Below are positions 35,534 to 44,339 of a stretch of 64,000 nt of DNA, one piece after another. A program made the translations under genes and the position numbers. The stretch is from positions 186,001-250,000 of the forward strand of contig CP059069.1 in the NCBI GenBank assembly GCA_017798145.1. Direction: 5' to 3'. The notes under the pieces were generated by a model. That model had not been told where the DNA came from. It worked only from the letters and a program-made list of their open reading frames with translations, and searched no databases. Position 1 is the stretch's first letter. Each line of letters opens with the position of its first letter. The DNA comes from Akkermansiaceae bacterium. Lineage in GTDB: Bacteria > Verrucomicrobiota > Verrucomicrobiia > Verrucomicrobiales > Akkermansiaceae.

Positions 35534-37585
35534 CTACTGTATGAAGATGAAGCGGTTTGACGTGAGCATGGCCCGGGTGAGTTCGCGGAGGGATTCGTTG
35601 TCCTTGGCGAGGGGCGCGAAGCGCCGGTTTTCCGCAATTGTGGGCGGGCGCGAGTAGAGCAGCAGGAAGATGAGATCGAGCCGTTCCTCGGGGGATTTCA
35701 GGGAAGAGAGGCGGCCCGCCAGGTCGGAGCGCCTGTCGCCGAGGATATCTGTTTCATAATCATTCAGCAGCGCAAGCGCCTGGGGCACCGTGGGGATCGT
35801 GTCACCGGAGGAGGGTGTCTCGCGGTCGCTGCCACCGAATTCGCGGACGAGGGTGCCGGGATTGAAAGGGGCGGGCAGCTCGGAGGCGCGGGCGGTGGAT
35901 TTTCCGGCGCGCTTGCCTTTGCTGCGTGAGTCCATTTCCATCATCGACATGCCCATGGAGCTGAGCGGGTCGCTCTGCCTCCTGAACGCAAGCTCCTTGT
36001 TTCGTGCGGTGACAAGCGCTTGGTAGATTTTTCTCCGCTCTTCCGGGGATCCGGCCTTGGCGACCTTTGCCTGGAGGGCGCGGGTCTCGGTCCTCGCCTC
36101 GCGGTATGCGGCCTCCGCCTGCGAGGCGGACTCGCCGAGGACGAGAAGGTCGCGGGAATCGGCGGACATGAGTTTCGCGACCGACTGGGTGTAGCTTTCC
36201 CAGCGGGATTCGTTGGTATCCAGGGGTGAGTCGTTGATCTCCCCATGGGTGAGGACGACCATGGAATCGTGGATCTGCTCTGCGGACATGCGCTGCAAGG
36301 CGGGGCCGCGGACGAGGTGCGGGGTGCCGGGCTGCGGCTCCGTGGGATCGCACTCGCGCTGGAAAAGGTTTGTCAGGAAGAGGATGCGGCAGAATTGGCG
36401 GAGATCGTAGTCCACGGCTTTCATGGTGACCTCAAGGAATGCGAGCACCTCGGGATGTGCGGGGTTGCTGCTATCCGTCCAGTCATCGATGGGATCGTGG
36501 AGGCCGTGTCCAAAGGTGCGTGCCCATAGACGGTTGGCGATGACCTTGGTGAAAAAAGGGTTTTCCGGAGACGTCACCCATTTGGCGAACGCCTCGCGGC
36601 GCTGCTCCGGCGGGACATCCTTGAGCTGGACGCCGAACAAGGTTTCCGCATCGACCTTTTGGCCGGGTGCGCCGTCCTTGTATTGGTAATCTTCTGGCAG
36701 GTGCAGGGATTTCGCAGGATCGTCGATGAGGGCGTTCTTGTTGAAGTCGCCGAAGAGCGGGGCGATTGTCCTGGAGATCGTCCTCGCTTCGCTGCGCTGT
36801 CTGTCCATCGAGGCGCGGAGAGCTTTCTTATCCTTCTTTGCGCCTTTGCCGCCTCGCTTATCCTGCGTTTCCGGGCGTGTGTCGGCAATGACCCTGCGGA
36901 CGGTTTCCTTGGCATCCTCGCTGCGGTATTCGAAGCCGCCTCCGAAGGCCGCCATCCGGTAGTATTCCATCTGGCTCCAGTCATCGAAGGGGTGGTCGTG
37001 GCACTGGGCGCAGCCGATCTGGCGGCCGAGGAAGACCTGCATGGTGTTGCTGAAATTATCCAACTGCATGTTGCGGTCTCGCAGATAGTAGCCGACGGCG
37101 GGGTTTTTCGCCGTGTGTCCGGTTGAGGAGAGCATCTCCCTGACGAGAACGTCCCACGGCTTGTTCTCCGAAAGGGATTTGCGCAGCCAGACATGCCAGC
37201 CGAGGCCGAACTGTTCCTGCCTTGTCTGCAGGCGCAGGAGATCGCCCGCCCAGTTGAAAAGGTGGCTGTCGAAGCCGGGCGAGGAGGTGAGCGAATTCAC
37301 CAGGGCGGCTCGTTTGTCCGGTGACGGATCGTCCAGGAATGCCCGGGCTTCCTTCTCGCTTGGGATACGCCCGATAATGCCAAGGTAGGCGCGCCGGAGG
37401 AAGGTGCCGTCGTCGATGCGGCCGGTGGGCGAAAGGTTGGCTGCCTTGAGATCGGCGGACAAAAGGTGGTCGATGCGCGCCGCGGCATCAAGTGCCTGTT
37501 TTTCCGTCAGGGTCTTTGCGGATGTGGACGCGATGCCGAATGCGACCAGCGGAAAGAGGGCGAGTGATTTTCCAATGAAAAGCAT
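35534..37585 (-). CDS. DUF1549/DUF1553 protein without N-terminal cytochrome
   Basis: The product is 683 residues with a signal peptide (SLALFPLVAFGIASTSA). DUF1549 covers about residues 40-250 (DDGTFLRRAYLGIIGRIPSE). It carries the haem-type motif GCAQCHDHPFDDWSQMEYY. DUF1553 covers about 350-680 (NPFFTKVIANRLWARTFGHGL, DLRQFCRILFLTNLFQRE, to RAMLTSNRFIFIQ). An inserted basic segment (KRGGKGAKKDKKALRASMD) lies between them. It lacks the PSCyt1 cytochrome present in the relative at 38683-41109. It pairs with the DUF1501 gene; a role in sugar-polymer oxidation is suspected for such pairs but unproven. Confidence 0.92.
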   Translation of the reverse strand: MLFIGKSLALFPLVAFGIASTSAKTLTEKQALDAAARIDHLLSADLKAANLSPTGRIDDGTFLRRAYLGIIGRIPSEKEARAFLDDPSPDKRAALVNSLTSSPGFDSHLFNWAGDLLRLQTRQEQFGLGWHVWLRKSLSENKPWDVLVREMLSSTGHTAKNPAVGYYLRDRNMQLDNFSNTMQVFLGRQIGCAQCHDHPFDDWSQMEYYRMAAFGGGFEYRSEDAKETVRRVIADTRPETQDKRGGKGAKKDKKALRASMDRQRSEARTISRTIAPLFGDFNKNALIDDPAKSLHLPEDYQYKDGAPGQKVDAETLFGVQLKDVPPEQRREAFAKWVTSPENPFFTKVIANRLWARTFGHGLHDPIDDWTDSSNPAHPEVLAFLEVTMKAVDYDLRQFCRILFLTNLFQRECDPTEPQPGTPHLVRGPALQRMSAEQIHDSMVVLTHGEINDSPLDTNESRWESYTQSVAKLMSADSRDLLVLGESASQAEAAYREARTETRALQAKVAKAGSPEERRKIYQALVTARNKELAFRRQSDPLSSMGMSMMEMDSRSKGKRAGKSTARASELPAPFNPGTLVREFGGSDRETPSSGDTIPTVPQALALLNDYETDILGDRRSDLAGRLSSLKSPEERLDLIFLLLYSRPPTIAENRRFAPLAKDNESLRELTRAMLTSNRFIFIQ

Positions 37586-37723
37586 GGGATAGCTTCGATA
37601 ACACCACCGACGGTGGAAAGTTTCATTTTTACGCGATTTTCGTCCTAGGGAGAGGGCTTGCAATCGGCTGCAAGGGGCGTGAAGGTTGGAGCAAGAGCGG
37701 TTGTCCCGGAATTCCAAACACCC

Positions 37724-38524
37724 ATGCGCTACATCGAACCCCACGCCCACATGGTCAGCCGCACGACGGATGACTACGAAAAGCTCGCCATCGCAGGCTG
37801 CGAGGCGCTCTGCGAACCGGCTTTCTGGGCGGGCTTCGACAGATCTTCCGCAGACGGTTTTTACGACTACTTCCGCCAGCTCACGGAATATGAGCCGAGG
37901 CGCGCGGCACGCTTCGGCATCAGGCATTTCTGCTGGCTCTGCATCAATCCCAAGGAAGCGGATGATCCGGGTTTCGCCCGCGAGGTCATGGCACTGATCC
38001 CGGACTTCATCGAAAGGGAAAACGTGCTGGGGATCGGCGAGATCGGGCTGAACAAGAACACCCGCAGCGAACTCCAGATCTTCGAGGAACACGTCCAGAT
38101 CGCCCTCGACCACGACCTTCCTGTGCTCATCCACACCCCTCACCTTGAGGACAAGCTCAAGGGTACGAAACTCATCATCGACTCGCTGGCTTCCTTTTCG
38201 AAGCTGGACCGGTCCAAGGTGATCATCGACCATGTCGAGGAACACACAGCCGGGCTGGTGCTTGATGCCGGTTTCTGGGCGGGCATGACCCTGTATCCGG
38301 AGAGCAAATGCACGCCGAACCGGGCCATCGACATCCTTGAGATTTTTGGCAACGAGCGGATCTGGATGAACTCCGCCTGCGACTGGGGTGTTTCCGACCC
38401 CATGGCGGTTCCGAAATGCGCGCTTGAAATGAAGCGCCGGAAATACAGTGCGGAACAGATCGCGAAGGTGGTCTATGACAACCCGCTCGAATTCCTCCGG
38501 CAGTCACCGCGTTTCAACCTTTGA
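37724..38524 (+). CDS. TatD-like metal-dependent hydrolase
   Basis: The 266-residue protein begins MRYIEPHAHMVSRTTDDY, with the HxH metal motif. Further ligands are in GIGEIGLNK (glutamate), HTPHLEDK (histidine), IIDHVEEH and NSACDWGVSDP (aspartate). The pattern fits the TatD branch found in ebo-type gene clusters rather than classic DNase TatD. No other ebo gene is near. It is divergent from the DUF1549 gene with a 138-bp gap. The substrate is unknown. Confidence 0.82.
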   Translation: MRYIEPHAHMVSRTTDDYEKLAIAGCEALCEPAFWAGFDRSSADGFYDYFRQLTEYEPRRAARFGIRHFCWLCINPKEADDPGFAREVMALIPDFIERENVLGIGEIGLNKNTRSELQIFEEHVQIALDHDLPVLIHTPHLEDKLKGTKLIIDSLASFSKLDRSKVIIDHVEEHTAGLVLDAGFWAGMTLYPESKCTPNRAIDILEIFGNERIWMNSACDWGVSDPMAVPKCALEMKRRKYSAEQIAKVVYDNPLEFLRQSPRFNL

Positions 38525-38659
38525 GCCATGCGCCTCAGGCTTCCGGACTGCCGCGATGTGGCAGCCAGTTCCTAGTGAGACAGGTGCGGGGTGTTTTCTC
38601 GCCTGGGTGCTTGTTGAGGGGGATACCTATGGCGTTGCCCCAGGCTAGGCCAGTATGAG

Positions 38660-38675
38660 ATGCCCAGTTGGGCAT
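38660..38675. other. Perfect palindrome in the gap before the DUF1553 gene end
   Basis: ATGCCCAGTTGGGCAT forms a 7-bp stem with a GT loop in the 158-bp convergent gap. No T-run is beside it, so it is at best a weak terminator. Confidence 0.3.
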
Positions 38676-38682
38676 GGGGGGG

Positions 38683-41109
38683 CTAGGGCACAAATCGGAA
38701 TTCGTTGCAGTTGAGCAGTGCCCAGCGGAGGTCAGCCATGCCTTCGTGGGGGTTTTCGGAAAGGAGCTGGAGGGCTTCGGATTTTTCCTCCGGGGTGGGC
38801 AGGCGGGTGAGGATTTCCCGGTAGGCGAAGTCGATGGCCAGTGCGGTGTCTTTTTCGAGGACGCGGTGGATCGGCTCAAGCGGCCCGACGCGGGATGCCT
38901 CGTGGGTCATGCGGCCGTTGAGCATCATGAGTTGCTGGCGGAGGGAGGATGAGGGATCGCGGAATTCGCCGAGCCCGGTGCGGGCGGGCTGGCCGAAGAC
39001 GCGGAGGAAGTGGGCGGGCGGCGCTGGCGTCGCCATCCGCAAGGCGCTGTCGAAGCGCGGGTTGTCGTCCACGGTCTCGGTGACGGTCTCGGTGCGGAAT
39101 TTCATCACCCTTTGATCCCTCTCTTTCTGCATCGCAGCCATCTCGCGTGCCTTGATCTGCTCGTCGGATTCCTTTCGCATCGTATCAAGCTCGTTGCGTT
39201 CGTCGGCGGAGAGGATGGAGTTGAAATCGAGTTTCAGCGAGGATTCGAGGTCGTAGCCGTCGCCGCGCATCTTGGGTGCGGCGGCTTCCATTACGGGCGC
39301 TGGTTCCGCGCCGTTTTCGGCCATGATGTATTCCCCGGTCGGCACCCGGATCTCGCGGCTGATTTCCTTGTTGTTCGCTCCGGCGGGCCATTTGAAATCC
39401 TCGAGGTGCCCGGCAATGACGATGCTGTCGTAGATCACCTCGCCGAGCATTCGGCGGGCCGGGGCGGCGGTGAAATTCCTCTCGCTCAGCTCGCGGATTG
39501 TCAGCGGCACCTCGGCGGTGAGCTGGGAGCGGCGGTAGGCATCGGACAGCGTGATGATGCGGATCAGGTGGCGGATGTCGAAGCCGCTGGCGGTGAACTC
39601 ATGGGCGAGGAAATCGAGGGTGGAGGCGTGGTTGAGATCGACGTACGGGGAAAAGTTGTCGAGCGGCTCGACGAAGCCGCGGCCGATGAGTTCCGCCCAC
39701 ATGCGGTTTACGAAGGCGCGGGCGAAGAAGTCGTTGCGGGGGTTGGTGATGAGGCCGGCGAGCTGGTTGCGGAGTTCGCTGGCACGGTAGATGTCGCCGT
39801 GGACATCGAGCAGGCGGCTTTCCTTTTTCGCTTCCTCCAGAACCTCGTTTTGCCTCCGCCCGACCGTCGGGCCGGGGGCGTCGAGGAGGGCGTCGAGCTC
39901 TGCGTTTGCATCTTTGCCGGATGATTTATCCTCAAGCGCCGTGCGGGCTTTCTCGAAGCGGGCGATGTGCGGCGGGGTCTCTTTGACCGCAGCAGACTTG
40001 AACGGGAAACGAGGTCGGACGGCTTCGCGCTTGCCTTCCTTGGCCTTGTCCTCGGGCGGCCACATGACCGCCATGGTGTCGCCTTCGGTTGCATAGACCA
40101 TGCCGCGGTCGCGGTTGCCGACCTTCTTGGTTTTCCCGAAGAACGCGGCGAGGTCGTAGAAGTCTCGCTGCTGCCAATCGTCGAAGGGATGGTCGTGGCA
40201 CATTGCGCAGCCCATGCGGACGCCGAGGAAGACCTGGGCGGTGGCGGCGGCGAGTTCCATCGGGTTCACGTCGTCGCCGAGGATGAAGCCTACGGCGGGG
40301 TTCGAGTTCGCGCGGCCGGATGCGCTGATGAGCTCTCGGGCGATGAGGTCGTAGGGTTTGCCTGCGGCGAGGGAGCCGTTGACGTAGGCGAGGAGCTGGT
40401 TGCCGCCCTCGATGTCGGAGCGGATGCGGAGCATGTCCGCCATGAAGATGGTCCAGCGGTCGGCGTAGCGCTTGTCGGAGAGCAGGCGGTCGATGAGTTT
40501 TTCCCTGCGGCCTTCGCCCATTGCCTCGAAGGCACGGATCTCATCCATCGTCGGGATGCGGCCGATGATGTCGATGGTGGCGCGGCGGAGGAAAACGGCA
40601 TCGCCGACGGGCGGGGTGGTGATGGCCTCGGATCCTGCGTTTTCCCGGGCGAGTATGTCATCGATGATGTTTGCGGCGTCGGCGGCGGAAACGGGGATGC
40701 GATCCGGGATGGGGACGCGTTTCACGGGGGCTGGCTTCTGCTCGGTGAGGGTTATGCCTTTCGGCCAATGCGCGCCTGCTTTGACCCATTCATCGAGCAG
40801 CGCGACCTCGGCGGGCTCAAGGGCGCGGCCTTCGTCTGGCATCACGCCCTCGTCGATGGGGCGGAGGTGGATGCGGACGAGGAGCTCGCTGGCGGCGGGA
40901 TCGCCAGGGACGATGGCATCGGCGGTGTCGCCGCCCTCCATGATCAGCTCGTGGGTGTCCATGCGCAGGCCCCCCTTGGTCTTGTCCGCGTTGTGGCAAC
41001 GCACACAGTTCCGCTCGAGGATGGGCTGGATGTCTTTCACGAAATCCGGCGCTGCCGTTGATGCCTGCATGGCTAGCGCTGTGAGGGCGATGATTCGTGG
41101 GATGTGCAC
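38683..41109 (-). CDS. PSCyt1-DUF1549-DUF1553 protein (planctomycete-type cytochrome)
   Basis: The protein is 808 residues from a GTG at 41109. This places a signal peptide (RIIALTALAMQASTAAP) at the start; a TTG at 41184 would add 25 codons. The N-terminal PSCyt1 haem site is ERNCVRCHNADKTKGGLRMD. DUF1549 follows, with a second haem-type motif GCAMCHDHPFDDWQQRDFY. DUF1553 forms the C-terminus (FFARAFVNRMWAELIGRGFVEP to LNCNEFRFVP). An internal coiled, charged segment (about residues 600-640) is typical. It is probably an exported c-type haem protein linked to polymer degradation. It lies convergent with the TatD-like gene. Confidence 0.92.
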   Translation of the reverse strand: MHIPRIIALTALAMQASTAAPDFVKDIQPILERNCVRCHNADKTKGGLRMDTHELIMEGGDTADAIVPGDPAASELLVRIHLRPIDEGVMPDEGRALEPAEVALLDEWVKAGAHWPKGITLTEQKPAPVKRVPIPDRIPVSAADAANIIDDILARENAGSEAITTPPVGDAVFLRRATIDIIGRIPTMDEIRAFEAMGEGRREKLIDRLLSDKRYADRWTIFMADMLRIRSDIEGGNQLLAYVNGSLAAGKPYDLIARELISASGRANSNPAVGFILGDDVNPMELAAATAQVFLGVRMGCAMCHDHPFDDWQQRDFYDLAAFFGKTKKVGNRDRGMVYATEGDTMAVMWPPEDKAKEGKREAVRPRFPFKSAAVKETPPHIARFEKARTALEDKSSGKDANAELDALLDAPGPTVGRRQNEVLEEAKKESRLLDVHGDIYRASELRNQLAGLITNPRNDFFARAFVNRMWAELIGRGFVEPLDNFSPYVDLNHASTLDFLAHEFTASGFDIRHLIRIITLSDAYRRSQLTAEVPLTIRELSERNFTAAPARRMLGEVIYDSIVIAGHLEDFKWPAGANNKEISREIRVPTGEYIMAENGAEPAPVMEAAAPKMRGDGYDLESSLKLDFNSILSADERNELDTMRKESDEQIKAREMAAMQKERDQRVMKFRTETVTETVDDNPRFDSALRMATPAPPAHFLRVFGQPARTGLGEFRDPSSSLRQQLMMLNGRMTHEASRVGPLEPIHRVLEKDTALAIDFAYREILTRLPTPEEKSEALQLLSENPHEGMADLRWALLNCNEFRFVP

Positions 41110-41280
41110 TTTCGGGATGGGAAATATGGTTTGCTTGAATCCTACCTGGTGGCGGATGGAAGGGAAGATGATTTTCCCAAACAAGAGGGCTTTAAGTGAT
41201 TACGGCGGGATTTGAGGGCAATTTGCACAGTGATGGTTTTTTCCGCTTTTGTTGATCGGAAGTAGGGTTAGCCTAGCCTG

Positions 41281-42141
41281 ATGAAACGCAGGGACTTCAT
41301 CCGGATCACATTGCCGATCGCCCTCGCCGGCAGGGCTGCAGGCGCAACTTCGGAAACGCCGGACCTCACCTTCGGCGTCATCGCGGATCCCCAATACGCG
41401 GATGTGGAAACACACGGCAGCCGTTTTTACCGGAACTCGCTGGCAAAGCTGGAGCATGCCATCGCGGATCTCAACACCCGCCCCCTGGATTTCACCGTCA
41501 CCCTCGGCGATCTCATCGACCGGGATTTCAAGAGTTTCGGTTCCGTCATGCCGATCTATGAAAAGCTGAAATCGAGGCATTTCCCAATTCTTGGGAACCA
41601 TGATTTTTCCGTGGAGGACGGGGAGAAAGGCAAGGTGCTTGCGGCTCTTGGAATGGAGAAAGCTTACCACTCCATGGTCATCAAGGGCTGGCGTTTCCTT
41701 TTCACCGATGGAACGGACGACGCGATCTGGCGCTACCCCGCCTCTGATCCGCGCACGCTGGCCGCCAAGAAGCCATATCGGAATTCCGGGATCTGCGCGG
41801 AGCAGATGGCATGGATTGCAGAGGAACTCGCCGCCGCCAAGGAATCCGGCCAGCGCGCCATCGTCTTCAACCACTACCCGGCATTTCCCGAAAAGGGGCC
41901 GAACATCACGAACAGCAAGGAACTCGTCGCCCTGATCGGGAAACACGGCAACGTCGCGGCCTACATGAACGGCCACCACCACGCCGGGAACTACGCGGAA
42001 AAGGGCGGCTGCCACTACGTGAATTTCAAGGGCATGGTGGAAACCGAGAAGGAAACCGCCTACGCAACCGTCAGCTGCTACTCAGACCGCCTCGTCATCG
42101 AGGGGATGGGGTTGGAGCCTGGCCGTTCCCTCGGTGCGTGA
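41281..42141 (+). CDS. Exported metallophosphoesterase
   Basis: The product is 286 residues with a Tat-type leader (MKRRDFIRITLPIALAG). Calcineurin-like motifs are complete: GVIADPQYADVE (D-x-Q variant of DxH), VTLGDLIDRDF (GDxxD), ILGNHDFS (GNHD), IVFNHYPAF and NGHHHAGNY (GHxH). This matches the Mn-dependent ADP-ribose/CDP-alcohol diphosphatase-like branch (DPQYAD). It has a 170-bp divergent gap to the DUF1553 gene and may be Tat-exported. Confidence 0.9.
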   Translation: MKRRDFIRITLPIALAGRAAGATSETPDLTFGVIADPQYADVETHGSRFYRNSLAKLEHAIADLNTRPLDFTVTLGDLIDRDFKSFGSVMPIYEKLKSRHFPILGNHDFSVEDGEKGKVLAALGMEKAYHSMVIKGWRFLFTDGTDDAIWRYPASDPRTLAAKKPYRNSGICAEQMAWIAEELAAAKESGQRAIVFNHYPAFPEKGPNITNSKELVALIGKHGNVAAYMNGHHHAGNYAEKGGCHYVNFKGMVETEKETAYATVSCYSDRLVIEGMGLEPGRSLGA

Positions 42142-42273
42142 GCCGGGACAACTCTCCGCAATAGGCAGGCAAGGGATCCGGAAACCCGGTTGCTCGCAAT
42201 CCGCCGCCAGCATTCCCCTTACGCGGGAATTGGCTGGACGGGGCGGGCTACGCTGATATTTTCAAAAACACAC

Positions 42274-44058
42274 ATGTCAGACATTCACCATCGCGTTTCC
42301 GGGAAACTTGTCGTGGCATGTTTCATCGTCGGTTTATCCGGAAATGCGCTCGCCCTGAAGGATGCGGAAAACCAAGGCCGCTGGAACCAGCCGTGCAAGG
42401 ATGGCCCGGACAAGGAGGTGCCGGGCTTCCTTGTGAACATGGGCCCGACGGGTGCCCGGGGCGTTCTCAGGGAAAGCTCCTACGTGGTCGGGCATGTTTT
42501 CAGGAAATCCCCTGCGGCAGGCGTGCTGGAGATCGGGGACGAGGTCTATGGCGCGAACGGGAAAAGGTTTTCCAAGCACACCTTCGGGGGCGGCCACCAC
42601 GGGATCGAGGGCCCCATGCAGGATCTCGGGCTGGCCATCGAGGACAGCGAGGGTGAGGACGGCGTGCTTAGGCTCATGGTGGATCGGGGCGGGGAGAAGC
42701 TGGAGCTTGCAGTGCAGCTTGAGGCGCTCGGGCGCTTCGCCGACAGCTTTCCGGTGGACTGCAAGAAGACCGCGATCCTGCGCGACCGGGCCTACGGGTA
42801 TCTCATGGATAACCCCGGCGGCCTCGATTCCCAGGGCCGCTGCATCGCGACACTTGCCCTGCTCGGATCCGATGACAGCAAGGTGCAGCGAGCAGGAAAG
42901 AAAATGGCGCTGGACTGGAACAGGCCCTACGGCCCGGAGACGTGGTCATGGCACCTCGGCTTCCAGGGCATCGCCCTTGGCGAGTATTATCTCCTCACCG
43001 GAGACAAATCCGTCCTGAAAACCATCGAGCACACCATGGGCCTGTTGGGCGAGGCCCAGTGGAAGGGCGAGATACGCCACTGGAAGTCGGAGCAGATCAA
43101 GGGCATAAACCAATCGCTCATCGACAAGCACCAGGCATTGTATGAGGGCGGTTTCGGCCATGCACCCTATTCCGTCATCGTCGAGCGCGGCGGCGGCGGC
43201 TACGGGCCCATGCAGTGGCCGACCTGCCTTGCCCTCATGACATGGCAGCTCGGGAAACAATGCGGCCTTGAGGTGGACGGGGAGGCGGTGGAGAGGAGTT
43301 TCACTTTCCTGGACTACGGGACGACAGCTGCGGGCAGCATCGCCTACGGCGGCGAGTTCACACTGAACAACGGGCCTGTCGATTGGGACAAATGGAAGGC
43401 CAGCACCCGCAACGGCGGCTCCCACAAATCCGGGCTGGGCTACCTCGTCCACCTGCTTTCCCCAGAAAGGAGCGAATCGAAAAAAACCATGAAGCTCCAC
43501 CTTTCAAACATCGACGCCGCCTACAAGGACATGCCTGACGGCCATGCCGACGCACTCATGGGTCTCACCTGGGGCTGGGCCGGCACCTTCGCATCCGACG
43601 ACAAGAAGCTCAGGAAAAAGGTGGCCGACTACTACAAGGCTTGGATCAACCTCGCCCGCTGCCACGGCAGCGATTCCTATGTCATCCTCCCTGGTCGCGA
43701 CTACGCGGATCTCGCCTACTACCGCGGCAACATCCGCAACCACACCACTGCGGCCGTGGCTTTCCTCTACAGCTACTCGACCCCCAAGCTCAGGATGCAC
43801 GGCGCGGACGGAACGGAAGGCGGCACACCCCGGGAAAGCGCAGGCCGCCTGCCGGATCTTCCATATGGCGAAATCCGCAGCTTCTACAACGCCGACCGCA
43901 GCAAATCCTTCGAGGGCAGGCTGGTGGTCTTCGATCCATCGGTGGGTCTGGTGCGGGTGCGGCTTGAGAACGGCAGGATGATCGACTTCGAGTTCCTTTC
44001 GCTCAGCAAGGAGGATCAGGCCTACGTCATCGGGCACGGTGAAAAGGACGAGGACTGA
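42274..44058 (+). CDS. Exported PDZ plus DUF6288-like protein with SHD1-like tail
   Basis: The product is 594 residues with a signal peptide (KLVVACFIVGLSGNALA). Residues about 50-140 form a PDZ-like domain (GPTGARGVLRESSYVVGHV, PAAGVLEIGDEVYGANG). A large alpha-toroid-like middle follows (RCIATLALLGSDDSKVQRAG, WSWHLGFQGIALGEYYLLTG), which I relate to DUF6288. The last 60 residues are an SHD1-like domain (SKSFEGRLVVFDPSVGLV, EFLSLSKEDQAYVI). It is probably periplasmic. A substrate-binding or lyase-like role is possible but not shown. Confidence 0.75.
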   Translation: MSDIHHRVSGKLVVACFIVGLSGNALALKDAENQGRWNQPCKDGPDKEVPGFLVNMGPTGARGVLRESSYVVGHVFRKSPAAGVLEIGDEVYGANGKRFSKHTFGGGHHGIEGPMQDLGLAIEDSEGEDGVLRLMVDRGGEKLELAVQLEALGRFADSFPVDCKKTAILRDRAYGYLMDNPGGLDSQGRCIATLALLGSDDSKVQRAGKKMALDWNRPYGPETWSWHLGFQGIALGEYYLLTGDKSVLKTIEHTMGLLGEAQWKGEIRHWKSEQIKGINQSLIDKHQALYEGGFGHAPYSVIVERGGGGYGPMQWPTCLALMTWQLGKQCGLEVDGEAVERSFTFLDYGTTAAGSIAYGGEFTLNNGPVDWDKWKASTRNGGSHKSGLGYLVHLLSPERSESKKTMKLHLSNIDAAYKDMPDGHADALMGLTWGWAGTFASDDKKLRKKVADYYKAWINLARCHGSDSYVILPGRDYADLAYYRGNIRNHTTAAVAFLYSYSTPKLRMHGADGTEGGTPRESAGRLPDLPYGEIRSFYNADRSKSFEGRLVVFDPSVGLVRVRLENGRMIDFEFLSLSKEDQAYVIGHGEKDED

Positions 44059-44339
44059 AAGTTGACGCTTGACCTTATGCTGTTACCTTGAACAGCATTC
44101 GGGATGGACTTGTTTGGATACTTTGGATTGCGCTGGAAACTGAGGATCATCGAATGGAGGCGGAGACTCAAGAGGCAAGTCCGCAGATTCCGGAAACCTG
44201 CGGGACGGCGGCGCGAGGAGCAGCTCGACTTCGGATGGTGATCGGGCGGTTTCCCGGCTGTTGCCGGAAAGATGAATTTTCCCGGATTTTACGCTTACCC
44301 TTTGGATGCCGGGCGGCTACAACCTTTCAAAACCTCCGC

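Noticed and set aside
41200..42015. Open frame antisense to the metallophosphoesterase
   Set aside because: No motif; the plus-strand gene has all phosphoesterase motifs and a Tat leader.
44088..44339. In-frame N-terminal extension of the secretin
   Set aside because: The signal peptide begins at 44340; the 84 upstream codons are not protein-like.
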